Positions 18,329 through 27,728 of a stretch of 64,000 bases of DNA are shown one piece after another. The notes beneath the pieces are model-generated. The model searched no databases. It saw only the letters and a program-made list of their open reading frames with translations, and was not told the origin of the DNA. This DNA is from GWE2-40-63 sp050179685 (GTDB lineage: Bacteria; Bacteroidota; Bacteroidia; Bacteroidales; SZUA-534): assembly GCA_050179685.1 (NCBI GenBank), contig JBFXEW010000027.1:5113-69112 (forward strand), in the 5' to 3' direction. A program made the translations under genes and the position numbers. The stretch's first letter is position 1; the number at the start of each line of letters is the position of its first letter.

Positions 18329-18775
18329 ATGAAAACAATTTTATTTGTAGCATTACTGGTTTTTGCTCAGGTGCTTATGGCACAATCTGCCGATGCAGAA
18401 AAAGAAGCCATTAAGCAGGTAATTCAAACCGCTTATGTTGAAGGTTTGCAAAACGAGGGCGACACCCTTAAGATAAATTCTGGAATTCACTCCGGGTTTA
18501 ATTTACTGGGAGTGGGTGAGCAGGGTAATCTGTGGGCTCTTTCTATTGCTCAATGGAAAAACAACATTCAAAAAAAGCACCTGAAAGGGGAATTTCCGCG
18601 TAAGCCGGGCGAAGAGGTAAGCATTAAATTTCTGTTTATCGATATAACCGGAAATGCAGCGGTTGCAAAAATTGAGTTTTACGTGGGAACACAACTTACT
18701 TTTGTCGATTACATTTCGTTGTACAAATTTCCGGAAGGATGGAAACTGGTAAGCAAGATTTTTTATAAATTCTGA
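18329..18775 (+). CDS. Secreted NTF2-like (lumazine-binding-like) protein
   Basis: A 148-residue protein with a signal peptide (MKTILFVALLVFAQVLMAQS). A single NTF2-like domain of the Lumazine_bd_2 type follows: AEKEAIKQVIQTAYVEGL as the first helix, then a strand-rich half ending DYISLYKFPEGWKLVSKIFY. Ligand and role are unknown, and such domains are often stand-alone exported proteins in Bacteroidota. It converges with the next gene, with 6 bp between stops. Confidence 0.75.
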   Translation: MKTILFVALLVFAQVLMAQSADAEKEAIKQVIQTAYVEGLQNEGDTLKINSGIHSGFNLLGVGEQGNLWALSIAQWKNNIQKKHLKGEFPRKPGEEVSIKFLFIDITGNAAVAKIEFYVGTQLTFVDYISLYKFPEGWKLVSKIFYKF

Positions 18776-18781
18776 TTCTTT

Positions 18782-19540
18782 TTAAATTTCAATCACCTGA
18801 GAGGCCGCATAGCGCGAAGTAGCAATAAGTTGGTGAGAATTTTTCAGAGGTTCAAAGGCTTTCATAACAAGTTCAATGCGATTGTTGTCCTCAGAAATGT
18901 GCGATAAAAAGATGGTTTTTAAAGGGGAGCTGTTTAAGGATTCGATCAATTCATAAGCCTGGCGGTTGCTTAAATGCCCGTAATCGGACGACACGCGCTT
19001 TTTTAAATGGATGGGGTATTTGCCGCCCATTAATAAATCGTGTTCGTAATTGGTTTCTAAAAAGGCGGCATCGCAGTATTTTAAATGTTCCCGGGTTTTT
19101 TCGCAGGCCGTTCCTAAATCGGTAATTACAGCAATTTGTTTGCCTTCAACCTCAATGCGGAACCCAACCGGATCAATGGCATCGTGCAATTTACCAAAGG
19201 TGTGAACCTTTATTGAGCCAATCGAAATAGTTTCACCAGCTTCAAAATAATTTACTTTAGCTGAGCGGAAATCTTTTCGTGCTTTTTGGTAAGTCAGTTT
19301 TGTGGCGTAAGCTTCAATTTCATTTTTGTTGGTAACTATTCGCATTCCCTTTATATGGTCGGTGTGCTCGTGCGAAATGAAGAGTCCCTTCACTTTTTTA
19401 ATGGAGAGTTTTTTATCGCGCATGCGTTGAATAAGTTGGCGGTTCGATAAGCCCATGTCAACTAAAACAGCTTCATGTTCATTCCCCACATAGTAACAAT
19501 TCCCATTACTTCCCGAAGCTAAAGCACACAATTGAACCAT
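18782..19540 (-). CDS. MBL-fold metallohydrolase, YycJ/WalJ-like
   Basis: A 252-residue metallo-beta-lactamase-fold hydrolase with the zinc motif FISHEHTDHIKG near residue 54. The N-terminus LCALASGSNGNCYYVG is typical of the YycJ/WalJ group of putative nucleases or phosphodiesterases. A third ligand region is LSHISEDNN near residue 213. Function in Bacteroidota is not settled. It is transcribed divergently from the dcw cluster, 257 bp from mraZ. Confidence 0.85.
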   Translation of the reverse strand: MVQLCALASGSNGNCYYVGNEHEAVLVDMGLSNRQLIQRMRDKKLSIKKVKGLFISHEHTDHIKGMRIVTNKNEIEAYATKLTYQKARKDFRSAKVNYFEAGETISIGSIKVHTFGKLHDAIDPVGFRIEVEGKQIAVITDLGTACEKTREHLKYCDAAFLETNYEHDLLMGGKYPIHLKKRVSSDYGHLSNRQAYELIESLNSSPLKTIFLSHISEDNNRIELVMKAFEPLKNSHQLIATSRYAASQVIEI

Positions 19541-19734
19541 AATATTCCTTTTAAATCAGGGTGTAAATATGAAAACATTTTGCTCAAATCCCTATAAAAA
19601 ATGCAAAAAGCACCAATCGGCCTTTTTCACGATGAAGATTCACCTGCTGAACGTGAAATATCAGGGAACATCATAGTATCAGTACAAAATCAAAAATATC
19701 GGGGTCCAAAAGTTATCAACAATGGTGCAAAAAA

Positions 19735-19759
19735 GTGTAGCTAAGTGGGTAAAAGTGGG
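19735..19759 (+). promoter_or_regulatory. MraZ-binding boxes (three 10-bp phased repeats)
   Basis: GTGTA at 19735, GTGGG at 19745 and GTGGG at 19755 recur with an exact 10-bp period, separated by A-rich 5-mers. They end 39 bp before the mraZ start. Known MraZ repressors bind TGGGN direct repeats with 5-bp spacers upstream of their own gene, so this is most likely the autoregulatory operator of the dcw operon. The first repeat is degenerate. Confidence 0.75.
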
Positions 19760-19797
19760 AAAAATTCCTTTATTTTACCTCCTGAAACAGAATAACT

Positions 19798-20259
19798 ATG
19801 ACCAATTTTATAGGCGATCATCCTTGTAAGCTCGACGGAAAAGGGCGTATCCTTTTTCCCGCTGCCCTTAAAAAGCAGTTGGGCGAAGGTATGGATCGTT
19901 TTGTAGTTAAAAAAGATCTGTTTGAAAAATGTTTGGTGCTCTACACAACCGACGAGTGGGAGCGGCAAAACCAAATTATCAGGAACCAGGTGAATCCGTT
20001 CAATCAGGAACACAATCGCTTTCTTCGCGGTTTTCATCGGGGTACTGCCGAGCTGTTGCTCGATGGTAGTAACAGGCTTCTTATTCCCAAAAGGCTGCTC
20101 GACGAAGCCGGCATCGGTAAAGATGTGGTGCTTGCCGGTCAAGACAGTAAAATTGAAGTTTGGGATAAAGAGCGCTATGATAGCATGGCCGACAATGAAC
20201 AGGAATTTGCTCAGTTGGCCCAGAAAATTATGCAACATTCGAAAAATGAGGAGGCATAA
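19798..20259 (+). CDS. mraZ: Transcriptional regulator MraZ
   Basis: First gene of the dcw operon; DNA-binding repressor of its own promoter. The 153 residues form two tandem SpoVT/AbrB-like swapped-hairpin halves: CKLDGKGRILFPAALKKQL near residue 11 and LLDGSNRLLIPKRLLDEAGI near residue 83. The length is usual. Its stop overlaps the rsmH start by one base (TAATG at 20257). The phased GTGGG boxes directly upstream are its likely target. Confidence 0.97.
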   Translation: MTNFIGDHPCKLDGKGRILFPAALKKQLGEGMDRFVVKKDLFEKCLVLYTTDEWERQNQIIRNQVNPFNQEHNRFLRGFHRGTAELLLDGSNRLLIPKRLLDEAGIGKDVVLAGQDSKIEVWDKERYDSMADNEQEFAQLAQKIMQHSKNEEA

Positions 20260-21158
20260 TGGAAAACTATCATACACCGGTATTACTGGAGCAGAGCATC
20301 GACGGCCTTTCCATTAAACCCAACGGAATTTATGTTGATTGTACTTTTGGAGGAGGTGGCCATTCGCGGGCAATTCTCGACAAACTAACTACAGGCAAGC
20401 TCATTGCCTTTGATCAGGATAAAGATGCCTGGAAAAATAAACCCAACGACGACCGCTTAATTCTTGTGCAGGGTAACTTCCGTTACCTGCGGAATTATTT
20501 ACGCTACCACAATGCTGAAAAGGTCGACGGTATTTTGGCCGATTTGGGTGTATCGAGTCATCATTTCGATGATGAAACCCGTGGATTTTCGTTTCGCTTC
20601 GATACGGGACTCGACATGCGGATGAATCAGTCAGCGGAACTTACAGCAGAGAAGGTGCTAAACGAATACAGTGTTGATGATTTAAAAACCATTTTTAAAG
20701 TTTATGGTGAATTGAACACCGGCGGACGCATTGCCGGGTTTATCGACCGTTTTCGCAAGCAGCAAAAAATTGAAACCGTTGAACAATTTAAAGAAATTCT
20801 GAAACCCATATTGCCTCCTAAAGCGCAATCGAAAGTATTGGCTCAGGTGTTTCAGGCTTTGCGCATCGAGGTAAATCAGGAAATGGAAGCGCTAAAAGAA
20901 ATGTTGCTTCAAACTTCTTTGGTGCTTAATCCGGGAGGCCGCCTGGTTGTAATTACTTATCATTCGCTTGAAGACCGCCTGGTAAAGAATTATATAAAAA
21001 ATGGAATGTTCGTGGGCGAAGCTGAAAAAGATTTGTACGGCAATGTTTCAGTTCCTTTTGCTACGGTTAACCGAAAAATTATTGTTCCCGACGAGGAAGA
21101 GATTCTTAGGAATAGCAGGGCACGCAGTGCCAAATTGAGAATAGCTGAAAAGATTTAA
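20259..21158 (+). CDS. rsmH: 16S rRNA (cytosine1402-N4)-methyltransferase
   Basis: Methylates N4 of C1402 in the decoding centre of 16S rRNA using S-adenosylmethionine. The 299-residue protein opens with YHTPVLLEQSIDGL and has the SAM loop VDCTFGGGGHSRAIL near residue 27. GILADLGVSSHHFDDETRGFS and the late VITYHSLEDRLVKNY are the other RsmH blocks. It is translationally coupled to mraZ and followed 26 bp later by ftsL. Confidence 0.97.
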   Translation: MENYHTPVLLEQSIDGLSIKPNGIYVDCTFGGGGHSRAILDKLTTGKLIAFDQDKDAWKNKPNDDRLILVQGNFRYLRNYLRYHNAEKVDGILADLGVSSHHFDDETRGFSFRFDTGLDMRMNQSAELTAEKVLNEYSVDDLKTIFKVYGELNTGGRIAGFIDRFRKQQKIETVEQFKEILKPILPPKAQSKVLAQVFQALRIEVNQEMEALKEMLLQTSLVLNPGGRLVVITYHSLEDRLVKNYIKNGMFVGEAEKDLYGNVSVPFATVNRKIIVPDEEEILRNSRARSAKLRIAEKI

Positions 21159-21184
21159 ATGCAACCTGGTAGATTATTCACGAA

Positions 21185-21553
21185 ATGAAACTATTTGGCA
21201 AACGAAAAATAATCAGTAGTAAAAACGAAGGAAAGATGCCCCTAAAAAATGTACTTGACGGGAGTATTCTTACTAAAGATGTGGTTATTGAGCAGTTGCC
21301 CTATTTGTTGTTTTTGACTTTTGTTGCGGTTTTGTATATCGGTAATCGCTACCATTCAGAAAAAATTGTGCGCGAAACCAGCAAAACCCAGACTGAATTA
21401 AAAGAGTTAAGAGCCGAAAGTATTACTACCGCATCAAAACTTATGTACATCAGTAAACAATCGGAAGTTATAAAGCTGGTGAATAAAAAAGGACTGGAGT
21501 TGGAAGAGGCCGTAGAGCCTCCAAAAAAGTTAAGAGTAGCTAAAAATGACTGA
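21185..21553 (+). CDS. ftsL: FtsL-like division protein
   Basis: A 122-residue bitopic protein with a basic cytosolic N-terminus, one transmembrane helix (about residues 39-56) and a periplasmic coiled-coil-prone segment (HSEKIVRETSKTQTELKEL). Sequence is poorly conserved in this family, so the call leans on topology, size and the invariant position between rsmH and ftsI. FtsL with FtsB and FtsQ activates septal synthesis by FtsW/FtsI. It overlaps ftsI by 8 bp. Confidence 0.82.
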   Translation: MKLFGKRKIISSKNEGKMPLKNVLDGSILTKDVVIEQLPYLLFLTFVAVLYIGNRYHSEKIVRETSKTQTELKELRAESITTASKLMYISKQSEVIKLVNKKGLELEEAVEPPKKLRVAKND

Positions 21554-23663
21554 AAACAATACACGAAAAGAGCTTGTGGTTCGCCTTAGCATGGTTTACA
21601 TTGCTGTGGTGGCTTTTGCTTTGGTGATAGTTGTTAAAGTAGTCTATTTGCAGGTAGCCGAACACGACAAATGGATTAATGCCAATACAATCAGTCAAAA
21701 AGATATTGTTATTGAACCCGATCGGGGCGATATTTGTGCTTCCGATGGCAGGATTCTGGCCACCTCGGTTCCCTATTATGAGATTCGTCTCGATTTAAAA
21801 AGCTCAGGTATTACCGAAGAAATTTTTAATAAAAACATCGATTCTTTAGCCCTGGCTTTATCAAATCTTTTTCGCGACAAGTCGGCCAATGAGTACAAAC
21901 GTGAGTTAATAGCCCAGCGGGCAAAGGATTCCCGGTATCATTTGTTGCGGCGCAGGGTAGATTACACCCAACTAAAAGAATTAAAGACTTTTCCCATTTT
22001 AAATCGGGGACAATACAAAGGCGGGCTGATTGTAATTCAGGAAAACAGAAGAATTCAACCCTTTGTAAATCTGGCCAGTCGTACCATTGGCTACCAAAGT
22101 AAGGGAGGATCCGATGTAGGACTCGAAGATGCTTTCAACAACTTTTTAAGTGGTGAAAAAGGAGTGCGCATGGTACAGCGGATAGCCGGAAATTATTGGA
22201 TGCCCGTGAACGATGGCAGCGAAATAGAGCCTCAAAACGGATACGATGTAATTACCACCATCGATATAAACTTGCAGGATGTAGCTCATGCAGCGCTGCA
22301 TCATCAGTTGCAAAGGCATAGTGCCAGTCATGGTGTAGCCATTCTAATGGAAGTAAAAACCGGCGATGTTAAAGCCATTGTGAACTTAAAACGCGACAAG
22401 GAAGGTTTTTATACCGAACAATTTAATTATGCCATAGGCGAACGCACGGAACCGGGTTCTACCTTTAAGCTGCCGGCACTAATGGTGGCTCTTGAAGATG
22501 GTTATGTTGATTTGGACGACAGTGTTGACACCGGAAGCGGTGTGGTTCGTTACCACGACAAAGATGTACGCGATTCTAAAGAAGGTGGATATGGTAAAAT
22601 AACCGTTCAGCGGGCTTTCGAAGTTTCATCGAATGTAGGATTGTCGAAAATAATTACACAATATTATACCGGAAACGAAGAACGCTTTGTAAAAGGATTA
22701 AAACGAATGTCGCTTACCGAGCGCCTGAATGTTGACATTAAAGGAGAGCGCTCACCCTATATTAAATTTCCGTCCGACACTTTGTGGTCCGGAGTTTCGT
22801 TGCCCCAAATGGCCTACGGGTATGAAGTGGAGCAAACTCCTTTACAGATACTTACTTTTTATAATGCAGTAGCCAATAACGGAAAAATGCTGCGTCCCCG
22901 GTTTGTAAAGGCGGTTGCCGATCACGGAAGGGTTGTCGAGCGTTTCAGTACCCAGGTTATTAATCCAACCATTTGTTCACGATCAACCATTAATAAGGCA
23001 AAAAAGATGCTTGAAGGGGTAGTGGAAAGAGGTTCGGCACAGAACCTTAAGAATTCAAATTATAAAATTGCAGGAAAAACCGGAACTGCCCAGATAGCGA
23101 ATCAGAAATATGGTTACAAATACAATTCTCAGGTAAGCTATCAGGCATCTTTTGTGGGGTATTTTCCGGCCGATAATCCCCGTTACAGTTGCATTGTGGT
23201 GGTGAATGCGCCATCGAGCGGAGTTTACTATGGAAACCTGGTTGCTGGCCAGGTGTTTAAAGTAATTGCCGATAAGGTATATTCCACCAGCCTCGATATG
23301 CACGAAGCAATAGTCGACCAGCAGTTAATAGCTGAGAATATTCCCTACACCCGAAACGGACATAAGCTTGAATTGGAACAAGTGTTGAAAGAATTGTCGA
23401 TTCAATCGGTAGGGATTGATATAAATTCACAATGGGTAGCCACAGCAAAACGTGATACTACGGTTCAGTTATATAACCGCTATGTTAAAAAGAATGAGGT
23501 TCCCGATGTAAGTGGCATGGGAGCCAAAGATGCTTTATATATTCTTGAAAACCTGGGTTTGCATGTAATTATGCATGGCCGGGGTACAGTTAATTCACAA
23601 TCGATTCAACCGGGGAGCCGTATTAATAAAGGAGATAAAATTGTAATAAATCTAATATCGTGA
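21546..23663 (+). CDS. ftsI: Division penicillin-binding protein with PASTA domain (FtsI/PBP3-like)
   Basis: The septal peptidoglycan transpeptidase. The 705 residues comprise an N-terminal anchor helix (about 11-33), a PBP dimerisation domain, a transpeptidase domain and one C-terminal PASTA domain (about 651-705). All active-site motifs are intact: Ser305-T-F-Lys308 (nucleophile), Ser361-x-Asn363 and Lys511-T-G-T514. A PASTA tail is unusual for proteobacterial FtsI but ordinary in Bacteroidota. It overlaps ftsL upstream and murE downstream. Confidence 0.96.
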   Translation: MTENNTRKELVVRLSMVYIAVVAFALVIVVKVVYLQVAEHDKWINANTISQKDIVIEPDRGDICASDGRILATSVPYYEIRLDLKSSGITEEIFNKNIDSLALALSNLFRDKSANEYKRELIAQRAKDSRYHLLRRRVDYTQLKELKTFPILNRGQYKGGLIVIQENRRIQPFVNLASRTIGYQSKGGSDVGLEDAFNNFLSGEKGVRMVQRIAGNYWMPVNDGSEIEPQNGYDVITTIDINLQDVAHAALHHQLQRHSASHGVAILMEVKTGDVKAIVNLKRDKEGFYTEQFNYAIGERTEPGSTFKLPALMVALEDGYVDLDDSVDTGSGVVRYHDKDVRDSKEGGYGKITVQRAFEVSSNVGLSKIITQYYTGNEERFVKGLKRMSLTERLNVDIKGERSPYIKFPSDTLWSGVSLPQMAYGYEVEQTPLQILTFYNAVANNGKMLRPRFVKAVADHGRVVERFSTQVINPTICSRSTINKAKKMLEGVVERGSAQNLKNSNYKIAGKTGTAQIANQKYGYKYNSQVSYQASFVGYFPADNPRYSCIVVVNAPSSGVYYGNLVAGQVFKVIADKVYSTSLDMHEAIVDQQLIAENIPYTRNGHKLELEQVLKELSIQSVGIDINSQWVATAKRDTTVQLYNRYVKKNEVPDVSGMGAKDALYILENLGLHVIMHGRGTVNSQSIQPGSRINKGDKIVINLIS

Positions 23664-25117
23664 GTAGTTTACAACAAATAATGCAACATATTGAAGTGCT
23701 TAGTTGGCATGGCGAACAAAATCCTACGATTGGTCAAATCCGGTTCGATTCACGCCAGCTTATGCCACACGATATTTTTGTTGCAGTTAAAGGGTTCCAA
23801 ACCGATGGGCATGCTTATATAGCTAAAGCTATCGAAAGCGGAGCTGCTGTAATTGTTTGTCAGGAAATGCCTGCTGAGCTAAATGAAAAAATCACCTATA
23901 TTCAGGTTGCTGATTCGGCAGAGGCCCTTGGTATAATGGCTTCTAATTTTTTCGGAAACCCATCGGAGCAGTTAAAACTGGTTGGGGTTACAGGAACCAA
24001 TGGAAAAACTACAACAGTGACTTTGCTCCATCAGTTGTTCGTAAATCTGGGATACAAAGCGGGATTGTTATCTACCATTTGCAATAAGGTACACAATCAG
24101 GTTGTGGTTGCCACGCACACTACGCCCGATCCACTTCAGTTAAATCAGCTTTTAGCCGACATGGTAGCTTCGGGCTGCGATTATTGTTTTATGGAAGTCA
24201 GCTCGCATGCTGCTCACCAAAAACGCATAGCCGGATTAACTTTTGCCGGAGCTGTGTTTTCAAATATTACACAAGACCATTTAGATTACCACGAAACATT
24301 TGCTGCTTATATAAAAGCAAAAAAAATGTTTTTCGACCACTTGCCAGCCTCTTCGTTTGCCTTAATCAATTCCGACGATAAAAACGGAAAAATAATGGTG
24401 CAGAACTGTAGCGCTAAAGTGCATACTTATGGCTTGAAAAGCATGGCCCGCTTTATGGGAAAAATTCTGGAACGGCATATCGATGGAATGCTGGTTTCCT
24501 TCGATCACACAGAAATCTGGACTCGATTTATTGGAGGTTTTAATGCATACAATTTGCTGGCAGTTTATGGAACAGCACTTTTGCTGGATCAACAAAAGGA
24601 TCAGGTTATTAAAGAATTAAGCCGCTTGTTACCGGTCGAAGGACGTTTTCAGTATCTAAAATCAAAATCGGGTAAGCTGGCGATTGTCGATTATGCACAC
24701 ACCCCCGATGCGCTCGAAAATGTTTTAACAACCATCCAGGAAATAAAAGAGGGTGATGGAAAAGTAATTACCGTAGCCGGTGCCGGCGGAAACCGCGATA
24801 AAACCAAACGTCCGTTAATGGCTCAGGTTGCTGTAAAATACAGCACTCAGGTAATTCTTACTTCCGACAATCCCCGCGACGAGGATCCGGAAGCAATTAT
24901 TGCCGACATGAAAGCCGGGGTGTTACCTCCTTATACCAACAAACTTTTGTCGATTACCAACCGGAAGGAAGCCATCCGAACCGCTTGTATGCTGGCCCAG
25001 CCGGGCGATATTATTTTGGTTGCAGGCAAAGGTCACGAAACCTATCAGGAGGTAAAAGGAGTTAAGCATCATTTTGACGACAGGGAAGTAATTGTAGAAA
25101 TATTTGAAACCGAATAG
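23660..25117 (+). CDS. murE: UDP-MurNAc-tripeptide synthetase, DAP-adding
   Basis: Adds the third residue of the stem peptide to UDP-MurNAc-L-Ala-D-Glu with ATP. It has 485 residues and three Mur-ligase domains. The ATP loop is VTGTNGKTTTVTLL (residues 112-125). The specificity motif in the C-terminal domain reads DNPR (in SDNPRDEDPE), which marks the meso-diaminopimelate enzyme; Lys-adding enzymes have DNPA or similar. The GTG start at 23660 overlaps the ftsI stop by 4 bp. Confidence 0.97.
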   Translation: MSSLQQIMQHIEVLSWHGEQNPTIGQIRFDSRQLMPHDIFVAVKGFQTDGHAYIAKAIESGAAVIVCQEMPAELNEKITYIQVADSAEALGIMASNFFGNPSEQLKLVGVTGTNGKTTTVTLLHQLFVNLGYKAGLLSTICNKVHNQVVVATHTTPDPLQLNQLLADMVASGCDYCFMEVSSHAAHQKRIAGLTFAGAVFSNITQDHLDYHETFAAYIKAKKMFFDHLPASSFALINSDDKNGKIMVQNCSAKVHTYGLKSMARFMGKILERHIDGMLVSFDHTEIWTRFIGGFNAYNLLAVYGTALLLDQQKDQVIKELSRLLPVEGRFQYLKSKSGKLAIVDYAHTPDALENVLTTIQEIKEGDGKVITVAGAGGNRDKTKRPLMAQVAVKYSTQVILTSDNPRDEDPEAIIADMKAGVLPPYTNKLLSITNRKEAIRTACMLAQPGDIILVAGKGHETYQEVKGVKHHFDDREVIVEIFETE

Positions 25118-25119
25118 TT

Positions 25120-26370
25120 ATGTTGTATTATTTGTTTGAATACCTTGAATCGATGAATGTACCTGGCGCAGGTATGTTTCAGTACATTTCATTCCGTTCG
25201 GGAATGGCCATTATTTTTTCCTTAGCCCTTGCAGCTATATATGGCAAGCGGGTAATCCGGTTTTTGCAAAAAAAGCAGATTGGCGAAGTGGTACGCGATT
25301 TAGGGCTCGAAGGTCAAATGCAAAAAAAAGGAACTCCAACCATGGGGGGGCTTATTATTTTAGGCGCTATTGTAATTCCGGTTTTGCTTTTTGCCAAACT
25401 CGACAACATATATATAATATTAATGCTGATAACAACCGTTTGGCTTGGCTTTATTGGCTTTGTCGACGATTACATTAAAGTTTTTAAGAAAGATAAAAAA
25501 GGACTGGCCGGAAAGTTTAAAATACTGGGCCAGATTGGTTTGGGTTTAATAGTGGGGCTTACGCTTTATCTGAGCGACGATGTGGTTATTCGCGAAAAAG
25601 TTCCAACCACCGGCGCTGAACCTAAAATTGAACTCACCACCGATGAAATTAATGCTGAAACACCCGGATATCAGGTTATCGATGTAAAATCGACCAAAAC
25701 AACCATTCCCTTTTTAAAAAATAACGAAGCCGATTATGCCAACCTGGTAAAGTTCCTTGGTGAAGAAGCATCAAAAAAATGGGGCTGGGTGGTTTTTGTT
25801 ATTGTGGTTATATTTATAATAACTGCGGTGAGCAACGGAGCCAACATGACCGATGGTCTCGATGGTCTTGCAACCGGAACATCGGCTATAATGGGTGCAA
25901 CACTGGGAATTCTGGCCTACGTTTCGGGTAACTTAATATTTTCCGATTACCTGAACATTATGTACATACCACATACCGGCGAGCTGGTTGTTTTTGCCGC
26001 TGCATTTATTGGAGCTACCGTAGGTTTTTTGTGGTACAATTCGTATCCGGCTCAGGTTTTTATGGGCGATACCGGGAGTTTATCACTGGGTGGAATCATC
26101 GCAGTTTATGCCATTATTATTCATAAAGAATTGTTGATTCCCATATTATGTGGAATCTTTTTAGTCGAAAACCTCTCGGTAGTTATGCAGGTGTCGTGGT
26201 TTAAATATACCAAAAAGCGTTTTGGCGAAGGCCGCCGCATCTTTAAAATGGCTCCTCTACACCATCATTATCAGGTTAAAGGAATGCCCGAGGCTAAGAT
26301 AGTAACCCGTTTCTGGATAGTGGGAATTATGTTGGCTGTATTAACCATTGTTACCTTAAAAGTCAGGTAG
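25120..26370 (+). CDS. mraY: Phospho-MurNAc-pentapeptide transferase
   Basis: Integral membrane enzyme that makes lipid I from UDP-MurNAc-pentapeptide and undecaprenyl phosphate. It has 416 residues against about 360 in E. coli. The extra length is a soluble insertion at about residues 155-225 between helices, found in Bacteroidota MraY. Active-site blocks are FVDDYIKVFKKDKKGL, NGANMTDGLDGLATG, FMGDTGSLSLGG and APLHHHYQVKG, which carries the HHH motif. It is 2 bp after murE and 3 bp before murD. Confidence 0.97.
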   Translation: MLYYLFEYLESMNVPGAGMFQYISFRSGMAIIFSLALAAIYGKRVIRFLQKKQIGEVVRDLGLEGQMQKKGTPTMGGLIILGAIVIPVLLFAKLDNIYIILMLITTVWLGFIGFVDDYIKVFKKDKKGLAGKFKILGQIGLGLIVGLTLYLSDDVVIREKVPTTGAEPKIELTTDEINAETPGYQVIDVKSTKTTIPFLKNNEADYANLVKFLGEEASKKWGWVVFVIVVIFIITAVSNGANMTDGLDGLATGTSAIMGATLGILAYVSGNLIFSDYLNIMYIPHTGELVVFAAAFIGATVGFLWYNSYPAQVFMGDTGSLSLGGIIAVYAIIIHKELLIPILCGIFLVENLSVVMQVSWFKYTKKRFGEGRRIFKMAPLHHHYQVKGMPEAKIVTRFWIVGIMLAVLTIVTLKVR

Positions 26371-26373
26371 TAT

Positions 26374-27717
26374 ATGATGCAAAATGGAAAAATAGGTGTT
26401 TTAGGAGCTGGCGAAAGTGGTGTTGGTGCAGCACTTTTGGCTAAAGCAAAAGGATTCGAGGTGTTTGTTTCCGACTTTGGGTCAATTGCCGATAAGTATA
26501 AAGAAGAAATGAATCAGCATCAGATTGCCTGGGAAGAGAACGGACATACCATTGAAAAGCTTAATACCGCCGGCTTAATTATTAAAAGCCCCGGTATTCC
26601 TGATAAAGCTCCTATTGTTACCCATTTAGGTGAAGAGGGAATTGCAATTGTTTCCGAAATTGAATTTGCGTGTTCATACACCCAGGCTTTTGTAATTGGA
26701 ATTACCGGCAGCAACGGAAAAACCACTACAACCCTGCTTACTTATGAGATTCTAAAGCGGGCCGGATTGAATGTGGGGCTTGCCGGAAACATCGGAAAAA
26801 GTTTCGCCCGGCAGGTAGCTACCGAAAACTTCGATTATTATGTGCTTGAATTGAGTAGTTTTCAGCTTGATGGCATGTTTAGCTTTAAAGCCGATATTGC
26901 TGTTCTCATGAACATTACGCCCGATCATTTGGATCGCTACGAATATAAATTCGAAAATTATGTGGCTTCAAAATTCCGCATCATTCAAAACATGACGAAA
27001 AATCAAAAGCTGATTTTTTGCCACGACGATGAAGTAATTGTGGAAAGGCTGAAGCAAATAAACCCCGACATTGAATTGCTGCCTTTTTCGTTAAACGAAA
27101 AGTTGTTGCAAGGGGCATTTGTCGAAGACGATCAGTTAGTTGTTAAACTCAATAATTCTGAATTTACTATGGATATTAAGGATTTAGCTTTGCAAGGCAA
27201 GCACAACACCTACAATTCCATGGTGGCTGCGGTTGCTGCCAATGTGCTTCAAATTAAAAAAGAAACCATCCGCGATTGTTTAACCAATTTTCAAGGGGTT
27301 GAGCATCGTTTGGAACCGGTTATACAAGTACATAAAATTGAGTTTATCAACGACTCAAAAGCCACCAATGTGAATTCAACCTGGTATGCTCTCGAAAGCA
27401 TGAAAAAGCCCATTGTCTGGATTGTTGGCGGCATCGACAAAGGTAACGATTATGAAAAACTTTTGCCGATGGTAAAAGAGAAAGTAAAGGCCATAGTTTG
27501 TCTGGGAGTCGATAATACGAATATTCATAAGGCTTTCGACGGGCAGGTAAAAACAATTGTTGATACACAGTCGATGGACGAAGCCGTGCGTTCTGCTTAT
27601 TTTCTGGCAGCAAATGGCGATGTAGTATTGTTGTCACCAGCATGTGCCAGCTTCGATTTATTTCAGAATTATGAAGATCGTGGACGAAAATTCAAACAGG
27701 CAGTAAGGAATCTGTAA
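26374..27717 (+). CDS. murD: UDP-MurNAc-L-alanine--D-glutamate ligase
   Basis: Adds D-glutamate to UDP-MurNAc-L-Ala in the cytosol. The 447-residue Mur ligase shows an N-terminal Rossmann domain (IGVLGAGESGVGAALLAKAKG), the ATP loop GITGSNGKTTTTLL near residue 110, NITPDHLDRY and the C-terminal domain entry FINDSKATN. The tandem ATG ATG at 26374 allows either start. It continues the dcw operon towards ftsW. Confidence 0.97.
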   Translation: MMQNGKIGVLGAGESGVGAALLAKAKGFEVFVSDFGSIADKYKEEMNQHQIAWEENGHTIEKLNTAGLIIKSPGIPDKAPIVTHLGEEGIAIVSEIEFACSYTQAFVIGITGSNGKTTTTLLTYEILKRAGLNVGLAGNIGKSFARQVATENFDYYVLELSSFQLDGMFSFKADIAVLMNITPDHLDRYEYKFENYVASKFRIIQNMTKNQKLIFCHDDEVIVERLKQINPDIELLPFSLNEKLLQGAFVEDDQLVVKLNNSEFTMDIKDLALQGKHNTYNSMVAAVAANVLQIKKETIRDCLTNFQGVEHRLEPVIQVHKIEFINDSKATNVNSTWYALESMKKPIVWIVGGIDKGNDYEKLLPMVKEKVKAIVCLGVDNTNIHKAFDGQVKTIVDTQSMDEAVRSAYFLAANGDVVLLSPACASFDLFQNYEDRGRKFKQAVRNL

Positions 27718-27728
27718 AAGATGAATTT

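Noticed and set aside
19713..19721. DnaA-box-like TTATCAACA upstream of mraZ
   Set aside because: One mismatch to TTATCCACA and only one copy; a single near-match is expected by chance and nothing suggests an origin here.
19741..20277. 178-codon antisense frame over mraZ
   Set aside because: Shadow of mraZ; it also covers the operator boxes.
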